In this document: in pieces, positions 31,364 through 43,860 of the stretch
How the letters are laid out: each line of letters starts with the position of its first letter
Numbering within the stretch: the first letter of the stretch is position 1
Origin: Isoetes taiwanensis
Taxonomy: Eukaryota; Streptophyta; Lycopodiopsida; Isoetales; Isoetaceae
Assembly (NCBI GenBank): GCA_021234155.1
Contig: JAJEKV010000011.1
Span: 8,729,132-8,793,131 of the forward strand
Reading direction: 5' to 3'
DNA: 64,000 nt
The notes under the pieces: model-generated
The model's database searches: none
Told to the model about the DNA's origin: nothing
Seen by the model: only the letters and a program-made list of their open reading frames with translations
Made by a program: the position numbers and the translations under genes

Positions 31364-32040
31364 TTACCATGTTCTGGTAGCTTTCCACATGCTTAAAATC
31401 TCTTCCTTCAATTGTAGAATGTTGAGTGATAGATGCCTAAAACCATGTGCCATCTGGTCTGACAGAATTCCAGGCCATAAACAACTGTCATGTCCCCGCC
31501 CTATATAAGTCACCATGACAAAAAAATACGTAACCCTTACACCCCATGATTGAGAATAAAATTCTTTTCTTAGTGCACGTACTCGATGCTTGATAAGTTT
31601 CTTGGTGCAAGTATCTTTGCTATAGCTTGCCTTCATAAACACTTTCATGGAACTTGTAGTGCATAATCTTTCCTCTTTGCTTCTTCCCTTGGACTGTCTT
31701 TGAGTTCTATATGTGTAAGTATACTTTTGTAATAGTCCTTCTATCCTGTAGCAGCACATCATTTTTTTCCATTGAACGAGGAAAAATTCAGTAGACCTTT
31801 TGCACAAGCATGGCGCCTGAGATCCTCCGTCTTTAGTTCAAATAACACTTTTTCTACGCAAAGGCCTATCTTTGTGCTTCCTAAAAATTCATCATCAACA
31901 ATATCTTGGGGATCACTAGAGACAACTATAGCTTCTGCATGCTTAGTTCGATTACACAAATGAAGAATGTGGTACTGCTTGTCTAAGAGGTCTATTCTTG
32001 AATAACTAGGTGGTAGTTCATTATCATCTGATGGTATCAT
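31364..32040 (-). other. unrecognised minus-strand coding relic
   Basis: Two overlapping open stretches, 32040-31759 and 31807-31364, read from a likely exon or decayed gene. The first has a protein-like composition (LDKQYHILHLCNRTKHAEAI, VDDEFLGSTKIGLCVEKVLF). The second is basic. I recognise no family. A frame change joins them near 31780. It may be an exon of a host gene or an old transposon gene. Confidence 0.3.
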
Positions 32041-33369
32041 GCAAGCAAACTGAGAAGAATATCTGCTGTCAGATCAATTTTTTCATCTGGTTCTGCCTCT
32101 GCCTCGACAGATTCTATGTTTGAGCTCTTTGAGGAAGGAATCCCCATAGATGATTTTGGTGTCTTAACTGGGGCTACATCAATGGCATGATACTATATAT
32201 TCTTTCAAGGCCATTCCATAAATGTTCCCACAATCTTTGCAGTGTTATCTGCACCCAGGCATGCAATCAAAAGCATCTGAGTAGGTATTACAGCCTCGGT
32301 AACTTGCATGTTATATTCTATGCATCGACATCTCTCACATGGAAATTTCTATTCAACCAACAACATCTGTCAACAATGGCATTATCATTGACTAGGTTTA
32401 CCATATTCTCTCTGTTGCTTCTTGTTTGATCTGGAGGAGCACTGGAGGCCGCGTCTGAGGATGCTATAGAGGTATTATTAGGCAAATTGGATGTTTTAGT
32501 ATCAGAGGTTCCAGATAAAATAGTTGAAACAATTTCATCGGTTCTTACGTCATTTCAAGGCCATTTGATATATGTGCCTATGGCCTCAGCAATATTATTT
32601 GCGCCTGCCATGGAACATGAAGCACATGGGAGGGCACTATATCTTTAATGGCTTCCACAACTACATCTCTAAATGCAATGGCCTTCCCATATAAGCTTCC
32701 TCTATGCAATTCGTGTTTCTTGGCAACAACCATGTCCCCACTGATAAGGTTCTTCAAGGTCCTTTCCTGCAAATATCCAATGGCATAACCTTAGATAGAA
32801 ACAACGCTTGAAGATAACTAAAAAAAAGGGGGGGAGTGCAAAATGGTGCCCCCGCGCCATTTATTTCTAAATGTCGCAACTACACCATTTGGACAAATGG
32901 GATGGAGGTGCAATTTAGACAAATGGGGCCAGCGCGCCATTTGCTTCCAGGACTATAAACTACTAAAACCTTCTAATTCTAGACTACCAAATCCTCATAA
33001 TTTTAGACCACTAGAACCCTTATTATCTTAAGCCTGGACATCAATACTATATCTCTGTCACTCTATATTAACTATTATGACAACAGAAGGCATTTGATCT
33101 CTACTGCATTGAGGCTTATGAAAGAGAATTCTATAATCTCTAATGCTTAAGGATCCTTATTAAAACTCTATTTCAGCAATTACAGGCTATCTAAAGACAT
33201 CAATAGGTTGTCTTCGTGCCAAATGATATCTATGTGCTATTCCTCCAAATGTGGAATAAATGGAAGAATGGTGAGCTGAAGTATACTAGGGACTAAGCTA
33301 TAGCAGTCAATTGGGCAAAAGACAATTACTTTAGCAAAAACTATCTCAGGTGCATGAGGGGTTTAGACT
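32041..33369. other. non-coding stretch with a diverged internal duplication
   Basis: No gene is recognised. 32201-32281 and 32553-32633 are diverged copies on the same strand (both start TTTCAAGGCCATT). On the minus strand the copies read GADNTAKIVGTFMEWP and GANNIAEAIGTYIKWP, each followed by TGA, so they may be old duplicated exon ends. 32820-32960 is a short stretch of GC-richer sequence. Confidence 0.35.
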
Positions 33370-34173
33370 ATGAAGATTGTAGGACGATTATCCAAGAAGC
33401 TTATCTATGTCAAAGTCACTTTCGATTACAAGGGTGACGATTTCTTCAAGACTAGAGCACAGAACTTAAGAATAATTGCTTACATGAAGAAGGAGATATT
33501 GGACTTCATTTTAGATCAAATCGGCATTATGTACAGAAAGTTTGAAGACTTAAAGAAGAAGGTGTTCGCCTAGTTTTCTGATTTGGTCATCCTAGTTTGG
33601 GGTATGATACATCATAAATGGGTGTCTAAAGGAATATTGAATGGAGAAGTTCATGGCAATATGCCCTTTCCCTTAGGCAGAATAAGTCAAAGGGCTCTTA
33701 AGCCTAATGTAGAAAAGGATTTAAGTAGGTTTGTCTTCGAATCAGTCACAACTGAAGGGATTGTAATGGAAAATGCAATCTTGTCTTGTGCCAGTTTAAT
33801 CTGTATAGATGCAAGCCAGATTAGCCCTATGTGGGATAATCAGGCCCTTTCTTCTTTGATGATACATCTAAGTTGACAAATGTTGAACGCTACTGGATTG
33901 CCCATTTCATTAGGCCCACGCATGACACTCTTTTTACCAATATCCTTGAGAGGCTAGATTCTAGGTCCAAAGGGTTAGGAAGATTATGAAGAAGAATCTG
34001 GAGCTTCTATTGCTGCTGGAATAAGAAAGCCTCGGGCTCTCGTTCTAGCAAACAAGATTTCTATCCCCAATCCTCAGCTTGAAGAAGAATTGGATCTCAT
34101 ATTCTATGGTGATCATCCTCATAAAATCCCTCCAGTTCCTAAGGTTTCTAAAGAGGCTGTTAGTAATGAAGCA
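33370..34173 (+). pseudogene. unrecognised plus-strand gene relic
   Basis: Several frames in series look protein-like: 33370-33573 (KLIYVKVTFDYKGDDFFKTR), 33583-33876, then a stretch near 33860-33960 reading TNVERYWIAHFIRPTHDTLF and a last one from about 33987 with RKPRALVLANKISIPNPQLE and a stop at about 34171. Frame changes separate them. It may be a degraded transposon or host gene. I assign no function. Confidence 0.35.
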
Positions 34174-36255
34174 TAGACTATCTAAAAAACTTCTATTTGA
34201 CACATTTAAACTATGATTGGCAGGGTTTTTTTTTTTTAGATCAACAAATCTATATTGTGTTTGTCTTCCATAGTTGAAGGCAACATTTTTTTTTTTCCAT
34301 TCCTCCTCCTCGATGTATATTCTACACCTCATGTAATAGTCTCTAAGACCAGATGCACCCTGCAATATTTCACTATATCTATGCTAGACTTAGGTTTCCA
34401 ATATACTGGATGCTAGACTTAGGTTTTCAATATATTGGATACAATCCCAACATGCTTTCATCTATGTCGACGATAAAAAACTATTTACATTTATATACCC
34501 TTCAATTAGATGTTGCCAATGTGGCATGAAAAGCGCTATCTATGTATCTATCTATCTATCTACCATTTGGAATTTGAATCTTAATTTAAACAACTTTTGG
34601 ATTCTTCGTTTTCTTGCGAACAAAAATAATTGACATTGTCTCCCCCTTTACTTTTTTTTTGTGCCAATTTCACTTCATGAGATTCAATAATCCTTACGAA
34701 CCTTCAACAATGATCCTTTTTTTTTCTCTTTTATTCTCTCTCTTTTCAAGGCGCAGAGGTAGTTTCCTCGAGGAAGGAGGTAAATAAAATTTTGAACACT
34801 ATTGTTTCAGAATGACTTTATCAAGGATGTGGAAGGACACAACTAATTCTAAGAAATTCAAAGATATACAAATACCCTAGCAAGTGATTGAATGAACAAA
34901 ATCTAAACTACAAGGGAAGAAATATGGCAAGATCTCTTGCTTCAATCAAGAAGCCAAATCTTTTATCCAGTGCTGCCTTATTCTGCTAAAACATAAATGT
35001 CTTAATGCGTGCAAGCATATCTACAATTTTATTAATAAATGTCTTAATGCATGCAAGCATATCTACAATACATAATAAAACGGAGCATTCAACAAAAAGA
35101 GCCATAGACATATGCGATCACCTAATGTAAATTGACAAACCTTTATGTCTGTCTTGTACATAATGGCCTCACCCTCAATGAACTGGCAGATTAAAATGCC
35201 AAATTTATTTGTCATACGGATATCCAAAACCACTATATCGCTCCATGCTTGACTAAATGCAAATGGTCGCTATGGAATACATTTTGAATTATTATAAGAG
35301 TACCATGCAAGACATCACTTTTAACACACAAAACATAATCCTTGTCTCAATATAAAAGTTATTGCTAATCAGAGGACAAATAAAACATACTCATCATAAG
35401 ATAATAGCATTGTTAATGGGAGAAAAAGTATTGCAATATTTAGATTCAAGCCATGGGGTTTTGGAGAATTACAAATTGAGAATCATCGTCCTAAATTAAT
35501 CGTACTGGCCAGAAGAAATTACTGAAACAATCAGAATAGATTTCATCAGACATTCAACTGCAAGAATGGCACAGGAGTGCCATGATAGTTGTGTCTCCAT
35601 TTACGTGGCTGTTTGTTATCAAGTCAAACAGGGGATCCCTGTTTATTCCCTCCAAAAGGATATATGGGATCATCAATGCAGAGCCATGAACTCTTTAACT
35701 GACAACCTTGTATATGATGGTGAGTAATACCAATAATCAATCATTTCACACTCTACTATAAAATGAATGGAGTTGAATTTACCCAAAATAAAATCTTTAT
35801 ATAGCAATAATATAAATTAAGACTCCTTTTACCTGGTCACAAACAGGCCTGAGTAATCGAGCTAACTGCATTCATTTTGCAGGTATAGTTATAAGAAGCA
35901 AAGAATCAAAATAACAATTGTCCATCTACCTGGTATTATCTACATGGTAAAGTGTCTACTTTCTAAATACAAAAAGATAGAAACTTTATATAGCAAATAA
36001 AATTAAGACTCTTTTTACCTGGTCTCAAACAGGCCGGAGTAATCGAGCTAACTGCATTCATTTTGCAGGTATAATTATAAGACGCAAAGAATTAAAATAA
36101 CAATTATCCATCTACATGGTATTATCTCATGCTCGCTAGAACACACCTTTGACTTATATACAGCAGAAGCAATGCAGACATAAAAGAAGGTATTGACATT
36201 AGTATATAAGCCATAACCACAAAGCTCTGAGGTAGGTTATGGAATTGACCACATC
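34174..36255. other. non-coding stretch with small tandem duplications
   Basis: No gene is seen. Small repeats: a roughly 30-bp duplication at 34381-34440 (ATGCTAGACTTAGGTTT), a TCTA run near 34545-34561, and a 42-bp-period duplication at 34993-35070 (ATAAATGTCTTAATGC). The 3' side of the E2 gene lies at the right end. Confidence 0.5.
35795..36127. repeat. roughly 149-bp direct repeat downstream of the E2 gene
   Basis: 35795-35943 and 35979-36127 share TTTTACCTGGTC, GAGTAATCGAGCTAACTGCA and TTCATTTTGCAGGTAT with about 90% identity. They lie just beyond the 3' end of the minus-strand E2 gene. Confidence 0.75.
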
Positions 36256-36939
36256 CTAACTTGTTTCTTCTGATAAATCTACAGGCACACGACTCGTTTT
36301 CCTCTTCTTCTTGGATGCAGTTACTTTACCCTCTTCTATAACACGAGCCTCAGCCGAATCTTCAGCAATAAGATCATGACTTCTTGAAACCTTCTTATGT
36401 ATCAAAGGGGAGCCCTTTAAAACTTCAACTATAGCATGGCCATGAGAAACTGTTGCAGTTTCAGCAGGAGAATAAGAGGGCGATTCTTCGTGATTTTCTA
36501 CACATATCCGACTTCGCACAAATGAATCATATTTTGACCTGTTATTCTTATACATTTCAGCAAGTTCAGGATCCAAAGGACTATCCAGGTTGGGATCTTT
36601 AAGAAGGCTACAAACTTCTTTCAACATCATCCTTACAGTATACATAGGACTCCATTTCTCACTAAACAGAGGACCAAGACACATTTGTCCAGTACTGTTA
36701 TCAATATTTGGATGGGGGATCTTACTTCTGAACACTAATTTTGGGGGCTTGAAAGGGTATTGAGAAGGAAATGCTAAGCTGACCTTGATAATCGACCAGG
36801 CATAGGCGCTGAGTGGGGGACCTTTGATTTCTAAGTTCCAGTTGAACAAATCATCATCGACGAAAGTGGGGATGCTAGCAAGCTCCTCCGGTGGCAAATC
36901 GGTTAACTCCTTAAGCTCTTTCGCAAGTCTGGCGGCCAT
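36256..36939 (-). CDS. ubiquitin-conjugating enzyme E2 with C-terminal extension
   Basis: A single-exon frame of 227 codons from the ATG at 36939, chosen because the UBC fold starts MAARLAKELKEL and the context (CAGCTATGGCCGCC) is favourable; an upstream in-frame ATG at 37077 would add 46 residues with no domain. The UBC domain spans residues 2-150: GPPLSAY, YPFKPPKLVF, the HPN motif at 76-78, the likely thioester Cys87 (GQMCLG), then KWSP and LLKDPNLDSPLDPELAEMY. One residue more than usual separates HPN from the Cys. Residues 154-227 are a charged tail with KKKRK, a possible nuclear signal. It accepts ubiquitin or a related modifier from E1 and passes it on with an E3. The subfamily is not clear. 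Lack of introns may mean a retrogene. Confidence 0.85.
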   Translation of the reverse strand: MAARLAKELKELTDLPPEELASIPTFVDDDLFNWNLEIKGPPLSAYAWSIIKVSLAFPSQYPFKPPKLVFRSKIPHPNIDNSTGQMCLGPLFSEKWSPMYTVRMMLKEVCSLLKDPNLDSPLDPELAEMYKNNRSKYDSFVRSRICVENHEESPSYSPAETATVSHGHAIVEVLKGSPLIHKKVSRSHDLIAEDSAEARVIEEGKVTASKKKRKTSRVPVDLSEETS

Positions 36940-37303
36940 AGCTGCCGAGCGCCTCCAGTTGAGTTGTTTATGCGTGTGTGGCAATAGATGGGCGGCTATA
37001 CCCCTTACCACTTGTCTTTCTCCTTCACGACGTGTAAAGGCAAATACTAAAGTTACACTGCAAAACTTACACCACATTTTTGCCTTTTTCCCAAATGCAA
37101 TTTGCTGCCATATAGTTTGCCCAATCTGTTTGGTATTGGGGAAGGGTATTCTAGAAGTGGTTAGGACTAAGATTTCGATATGGTATCGTATGAAAAAGGG
37201 TATATTTAGCCAATTTTGAGGAGCTTAATTGGCTTAAGGAATGAATCTCTAATTTTGGCTAGTTGTCGACCATGGGTGTCCGAAATTGGGCTGTGCATAG
37301 GTT

Positions 37304-37931
37304 CTAAATTGGAAACCAGGTGACTGGATAAGGGCAGACATCTGCACTTTCATGCCAGAAGGGTCGGGCATGCTGGAGCTGCAGTCGCTTGGGCATCGGT
37401 AGCCATAGCCGAGCTTCAAGGGGTTGTTCTTCCCTTGCTATAGTTTTTTTCTGCGAATCTTCTGCACTCAGAGGATGAAAGCTGTTGTGGGTTTGCTGAA
37501 CTGGCATGTGAGGCCACTTTAGGTTTGAGTTTTCGTCACTCATATGATCCGCAGGGGCTCTGTTGAGGCCACTGCGGCCTGGGTTCCATAATCTGTCCAA
37601 AAATGATCCTTTGGCATAGGATTTTGTCCTTTTTCTACATAGAATAGTGTATTCTAGGGCCTGAGGAATCTGGACCATGGCCTCCTTAACGATGGAATTG
37701 GTGGCCAAAAATTTGATCGATTCTTATTTTCGAGGCAGATGAGTATTGCGATGCATATCTTTTAATATAAGTTCCGGGGTTCTTTGGTAGATTGTGATCT
37801 GTGGCCCTTTTTCGTGCCATAGCCAGAGTTATAGCTTTGGATTTTATCCCATCTAGACTAGACTGGGCTAGCAAACAACTGCTTGCATTCATGATCGAAT
37901 AGATCCTGGATACGGAGCTATAGATCTTCAA
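37304..37931 (-). other. unrecognised minus-strand open stretches
   Basis: Two overlapping frames (37931-37686 and 37708-37304) without a known domain, upstream of the E2 gene on the same strand. The first has a run PKNPGTYIKRYASQY and the second KWPHMPVQQTHNSFHPL, both moderately protein-like. They may be a decayed retroelement. Low certainty of being real. Confidence 0.25.
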
Positions 37932-38545
37932 GAAGAAGCGTCGTCTTTGGATAGTGGATATTCTGGGTCTTCTTTGTTAATCTTAGGTGCACCATTGGAA
38001 CTTCCTGTGGGGTTCACGTACAGGGCCCTTGATCTGAGAATATTTCCTAAATCAACAGTCCACAAAACAAGATAAGAACATCCCATTATATGGCGCCGTC
38101 ATAGGGGGGCTGGTAGCAAGAGGAGGGCGCCATGAATGGGAGTTTCTGCGTGTTCTAAGGATGCAGCAGCCCATGTGAATATTGTCTTGTGTTTGAGTCT
38201 TTGAATCTATGTGTTTGTGATTTTGTGATGTGAAGCTATGGTTCTGACATATGTAAATATATTGTGAGTAAAAAAATTTCGAGCATAGAGTTGTTTTGCA
38301 CCATTGATTGGATGTTTAAGTTTTTGGTTTAAAAAATCGATGGCCACCGATGTGGAATAATGTGGGGACTATTCTATGCACCGGTGGCCGGAAATTGTAA
38401 TATGACAAGAGGGACTAGGAAGGGATAGACCGAATCTCGTGAAAATTTGGTTCGTCGCGTAAAAAATGTAATTATACGGCTATTTTGCTATAATTTTTAT
38501 ATGATTGTATTATTGTATTTGTGTGTGCATATGTTAGCATTAGTT

Positions 38546-38595
38546 ATACAAGAAATTTATCGCGGCGACCTTGTGGCCGCTGCAAACATTTCTCT
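38546..38595. repeat. small hairpin repeat, copy 1
   Basis: ATACAAGAAATTTATCGCGG, then GACCTTGTGGCCGCTGCAAA and CATTTCTCTT. It matches 56355-56405, where the stem is perfect. A partial third copy lies at 39097-39120. Confidence 0.65.
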
Positions 38596-38798
38596 TCTCC
38601 AACCCGCTGCAAAAGAAGTTTTGTGCTAAGTCGAATAGATCTCAATTCTGGACATCCTTGCGGATGCGAAAGAACATGCAGAAGTTGTTGAACCTGTGCC
38701 ATTGCCATATGTTTTGCGCCCGTAGGATAGATAGGTGCTATAACCCACTACCATGGGATTCCCATTATTTTCTGTCTCCTCTCTTCTTTTTATCGATG

Positions 38799-39060
38799 GC
38801 TTGACAACTAGGCTATTACCGTGATGGATGTTCTTTTCATTTATTTTTTGCATCGATGACGATCGGCAGGTTTTGGGCATTGGATTGGGTCAACCATTAC
38901 CAATAGCTTGACCACTAGGCTATTATCGCGATGGATGTTCTATTTATTTATTTCATTTTATTTTTTTAATCCAACAATAGTTAGCGAGTTTTGGGCTTTG
39001 GATGGGGGTTGCCCATTACGAATAGCTTGACCACTAGGCTGGCATCGCGATGTTATTTAT
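38799..39060. repeat. tandem repeat of about 107-118 bp
   Basis: Units start at about 38799, 38906 and 39024 with (A/G)GCTTGACCACTAGGCTATTA and share CGCGATGGATGTTC and TTTTGGGC(A/T)TTGGAT. The third unit is incomplete. Confidence 0.7.
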
Positions 39061-41639
39061 TATATTCTTTTGTTGCTTTTCTTTTTAACTGCTCGAAGAA
39101 ATTTATCGCGACGACTTTGGGCCAGAATGGTGCAAAAGAGGGCAAAATCTGACTGGCAATGGGTGTTAAAGAAACCTTATATTCAGCTAGAAAACCAAGT
39201 ATCTAGCTCCATTCAGTCGAGTCATCTCTAAAATTCTTCCAAGATTTCCTTAGATTCTGTGCAAATTCTCTTTATATTCTATTACAATCCTTCAGTCGTG
39301 TCATGCCCTAGACGCCATCTCTAAAATTCTTCCAAGATTCCTTAGATTCTATGTAAATTCTCTTCATATTCTATTAGATTCCTTCAAAATCCCTAACATT
39401 TCAAAAGATAGGGTCCTACTTGGAATTTGAGCTTGCTTCACTAGCGAGTCATTATTAATTATCTTTTTTTATCTTTATCTTATTTAGTTTGTAATACACA
39501 TATTTATCTCACATCGTGAAATGCATATGTAATGCACTCTTATAAGAAAAAATCTATATGTATTTTAAGGTTCATAGATAATTTGGAATCAGTTTTGTTA
39601 CAAATTTATATTGCTTACAGGAAATACGTCACACTATAGCAAATGCCCTTTGTTGTGGCAGTTAATGGGCCTTAGACTTTATCAACCATGGACGAATAGC
39701 CTTAACGTCCCAAGAATGGCTCTATTGACCATTTGATATCCCTCCTCCAAAACCTTATGTGTCACGTCTAGGATTCAGAGATATAACTCTGGCAAATTAG
39801 TCAAAATTGGTTGTTTAGCTTGCTCAAGGATCTGCACAAGCTCAGTTTCAAAGGAGGGCTTGCCTCTCCAAGTGGTGTTTTGCAAAACAGAAATGCGACA
39901 ATCGATAGTGAGAAAGAGAAATCGATCCTGGGGCATAATGATGCGGCCGGAATTGTTTGTTAGAAGTGATAACATGGAGTAAAGCTCTCAACAGAAAAGT
40001 GAGCCTAGTCTTTTTTTGCTTTGCAATGGGCGCTCACATAAAGAAACAGAAGCAAATAAGCATAAATAAATAGCGATCAAGCTTTATCGGAAGCAGCTTG
40101 AGGGAAGAAAAGGTTGGTTCGCTACTCTGCCACAACAACAATAGTCTACATAGATATTTATACCTTATACTTCCAATTGATTAGTAACACTTGCCATCAT
40201 AGTATTTAACAGCTAGATACAATTCAAACCTTGAGCTCTGATTTCATCAAATCATTGATTCAGGCAGCCAGATAATAGAATCTTAGCCATCTACGAATTT
40301 TGTTTGGATATTCTCCGTGAATGCTTAGTGTATTTGTTGAAAGGCTCGATCGAATTTTGTAAGTATACATCCCACAAGCAATTAATTAACTGTCTGGATA
40401 TCCACAAGCAAATAATTGTCTGGCGAATGCTCTGCGAATTTGAACCTATTCCATCGAATGGTGCAAGTACAGATTGAATTGGCATTTAAATTGGCAGAAT
40501 TGGCATTTAAATTGGCACCTGCATCTTTCACGGTCGTTGCTGCCTGTTCAAGCCCAAAACATGTCAAATTTTGCTCCACAAATTGCGTTGAAGTATCTCT
40601 TGTCGTTGTCTTTTCAAGTCCAAAACGTGTTAAACTCTTAAATCTTAACTAATCCAACGAAACCTCTTCAGCAACAAACTGGCCCCGTCCTTCTGCACAA
40701 CATTCAAATCCACCATAGCTAGAGCCTTTGACGACCCGCTAGTTTTCTCTGCCGGCTTTTGCTGAAGCAGCTTCAATCTGCCAGTTTTTGATAAGTCCTC
40801 TGCTTCCTCACGCCGATTTTTGAGCTAGAACAACCTACCTGAGGTTAGAATCCTCAGCAAGGCATAGCTATGGCAGACAGGAATGAGAACCAGAAGATGG
40901 AATGAAAGCCGTTGCCAGACAATAGCTGCCATAGCCAAAGAAGAAGATTTTTTCGAATGCACATCTTTGAGCTATGTGAATGCGTTGTTTCAACCGGAAT
41001 CCCAATCGACTTGAATCCCAGCGTCAAAGAGCCCGTTGGATTTATGGTTTGTGAATATCATCTCTTTGGACAGAGCTGTAAGGATGATAGCCTAGGATGT
41101 TCAAGGCTGCGAAGACGACCATCGAATTCTGTCTGCGACAGACCCACCTGCCCACCAGATAAACATGGCGCAAAATAGGGTCATCAAAGCATCTTCTTTT
41201 TCATTTTTCTTCTTTTTCTTCTTAAAGCTCCTAGTTTTTCCTTCCGGGAAAAACGTGGCAATTTTAGAATGAAGCATTAATATTTAATATTCTAAAAGCA
41301 TCTTTCCTATCATATTTATATACATGTTAAGAAAGTGCGCTCTATATTTTTAGATGTTAGCAGTATTTATAAAGTGCGCTCTATATTTTTAGATGTTTTG
41401 CTACTAATGGTTAACACCCACGTATTTTTTTGTTGTATGTAACCTATGCTTTTCATGCAATTATCGAGCTCATGCTCTTTAGAGTTTCATTTTCCTATTT
41501 TGCACTGGTATATGAATCCAAGTTAGCGTGCTAGAAGCTGGTTTAGTTTTTGTTTGGCCCCTGCATATTTGGCCTTTTGCATATATGCTTGCAAGGTACC
41601 TGGCAAGGGACCAAGGAGAAATGTTGACCTCTTGGATGC

Positions 41640-43860
41640 CCACCGAGAACTTTAAGTGCGGGGGTACTCTGCGGGCCGGCCCGACCTACGAGGAACATCA
41701 ATGGCGATTGCAATGGGGCGATACGAATCAGCGACTTTATGATCCCGGAACACGCGGACAGATGTGCCCCCCATAACATTTCCGCTGGTGATCCGCTAAG
41801 AAGATGTCGAAGAGGGGGCTGCGGCGCTGGCTAATGGGAAGGCGGCGGACTTGGACCGGGCCGGCAGCGGAGTTGCTCAAGTGGGCGGGGATAGCCCATG
41901 GTGCCCGCCCTTCGCGACTTGTTCAACGGCCGCAAGAGGGTTTTTCGGTCATGGACCACAAGCGGGGTTGTTTTGATCTACAAGGCGGGGGACCCACAAC
42001 ATCCGACCAATTACCGAACCATCATGGTTATTTCGGTGTTTGCCAAAGGCGTGCCGAGCATTCTCGAAAACGGCCGGTAACCCCAGATGGGCAGGAGGAG
42101 GCGAGTCGGGGCACTTACCCGGGCAAGCTTCGGACCCGACATTCGACCATTGATCACATCTTCACACTCGGGGCCACAGTGGGGACGAGGAACCGTCGGG
42201 AGGGACACATCTTATTTGTTTCGTGGACTTTGCAAAAGCTTTACCGACCTGATTACCGAGGAAAAGTTGTGGGCGAGATTGCACCATCGGGGCTCCCTAT
42301 GGATCTGCCGAAGAGCGTAGTGTCGGGTATATGAGAGCTGCGGGCCGCATGCAACCCGGAAGGCAGTCATTTACCCGGTAGCATTGGAGTTAAGGCAAAG
42401 GTTGTCCTCTCTCACCCACACTCTTTGGACTTTACATTGACCCGGTTAGGCGGCTTGCCGCCAATGGGGGACGGTATACAACTCTTTTGCACGGGTCATC
42501 CGGCAGCTCATCTATCGCGGATGATGTGGACCTCTTGGCCCATACACCGAGGGTATGCAGGCACACCTAGATGCCCTGGACATATTCGCGGGGGCGGCGG
42601 ACATGCGTGTCAACTGGCCAAGACTAAGGTGGTCCTCATATCCTCCTCCACGTCATCCATCCACCTCGGCGCTCACTTATCGTGGGAAGATGGTAGAGGT
42701 CACACCCGACTACAAAGTACACGGGGGTGGAATTTCAAATCCTCAATGTATTGGGATGCATCCATTAAGCGCCGGGTGACCGCGGGTTGGAAGGCGTTAT
42801 GCGCAATGCAAAACAATAGTCCGCGATTTGTATATTTGGGGCCACCGATCACATTTGTTTCGGGCACGGGTGGAGCCGGTTCTTACAGTATGGGGGTCGA
42901 GGTGTGGGGCCCAGTGGTGTCTTTGGCAACTTGGAACGACTTAGAGCAGGTCCGAAGGCATTTTGATCGGCACATGGGGTCAAGCCCTCGGTTCCATATC
43001 GGATCTTGTTCGGGAGAGCCGGGATTCATGCTCCTGCGGCATGCGACCCTCGATAGACACATTGTTTATTTCTAGAAGGTGGCGGCACAGGCGACCTCGG
43101 CTCCCGCGCCAACTTCTGGCTGTGGCGATGAGCCATAGCGGCTCGGGGGCTTGTTGGAAGGACAAAGAGAGCCCGGTGGCTGGCGCGACTAGAACGTGAA
43201 CACACATAGGTGCGTCCGGTGCTGCACTGAGGCGCCCGGCGGGATAGGGCTGAGGGTACTTGGACTCTTGTTTCGGGGAAGCTCACAGGGGGTCACCATG
43301 CTGGAGAGCAGGTAAAGGTGGCACACTACAAACAGCACATAAACCCCACCCTGCTTCGAGGCCCATAGCTCTACCTGCGTTCTCAGTTGCCCATGAAGAA
43401 GTGCAGGATCATCACGTCCATTCGAACAGGGGCCCACAATCTTCGGCTTGAGACGGGTCGGTGGGTTGGAGAGCCGCGCCAGGACATGCTTTGTCAGTGT
43501 TGCCCGCTGGGGGTTGTTGAGGATGAAAGCCATGCCTTCTAGAGCTGTCCAGCCTATGGTCAGATTCGGACTCTCTACATTCTCTTGGTGCGACCTGGTC
43601 TGCCCCTGTACGAGCTACTCAGTACGCCGTCAGTTCGATCCCTTGGCTCCTACCTCCAGGAGGTTTTGGATCTGCGGGCTCACCTCTGCCCCCGGATGCC
43701 TACCTGAGGTGCCAGCAGGCTTGTTGCTGCGACGGTTTTTCCCTCCTAAGGGGAGGTTTTTTAATCCAGGTAGCAACCTGCATCCGTGTAATTTGGGTCC
43801 CATAGGCCGATTGGCCTCTGCAAATGATAAAAGAACCTTCCTTTCTTCCATCAATCAAAC
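41640..43860 (+). mobile_element. second, 5'-truncated LINE copy (LINE-2), GC-rich and decayed
   Basis: It matches the RT half and 3' end of the LINE at 25664-31220: LYDPG (41735), LANGK and EEGA equivalents (41805-41850), GVVLIYKAGDPQHPTNYRTI (41965), STIDHIFTL (42145), LFGLYIDPV (42425), a damaged ADD box (SIADDVDLLAHTP near 42515-42550), and the 3' end GGTTTTTTAATCCAGGTAGC...GGGTCCCAT (43755-43803). No ORF1 or endonuclease is present. Many frameshifts. It is far richer in G+C than LINE-1. Confidence 0.75.

Larger units (their letters stand above)
37932..41639. other. non-coding, repeat-flecked stretch
   Basis: No gene is recognised. Besides the repeats listed separately, it has a 23-bp tandem duplication near 40475-40520 (TTGGCATTTAAATTGGCAGAA) and a 39-bp-period duplication at 41332-41398 (AAAGTGCGCTCTATATTTTT). 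Short frames at 40912-41178 and others show no domain. Confidence 0.45.

Noticed and set aside
30967-31380. Protein with YSILF repeats
   Set aside because: It is a translation of the pure CTATT microsatellite.
36256-36939. NEDD8-conjugating UBC12 identity
   Set aside because: It lacks the UBC12 N-terminal docking peptide and the family C-terminus; only a general E2 call is safe.
39640-39700. CACTA transposon end (CACTATAGCAAATGCCC)
   Set aside because: No matching inverted end or 3-bp duplication was found nearby.
42425-43075. 216-codon frame as a host gene
   Set aside because: It is LINE-2 reverse transcriptase text with frame changes.
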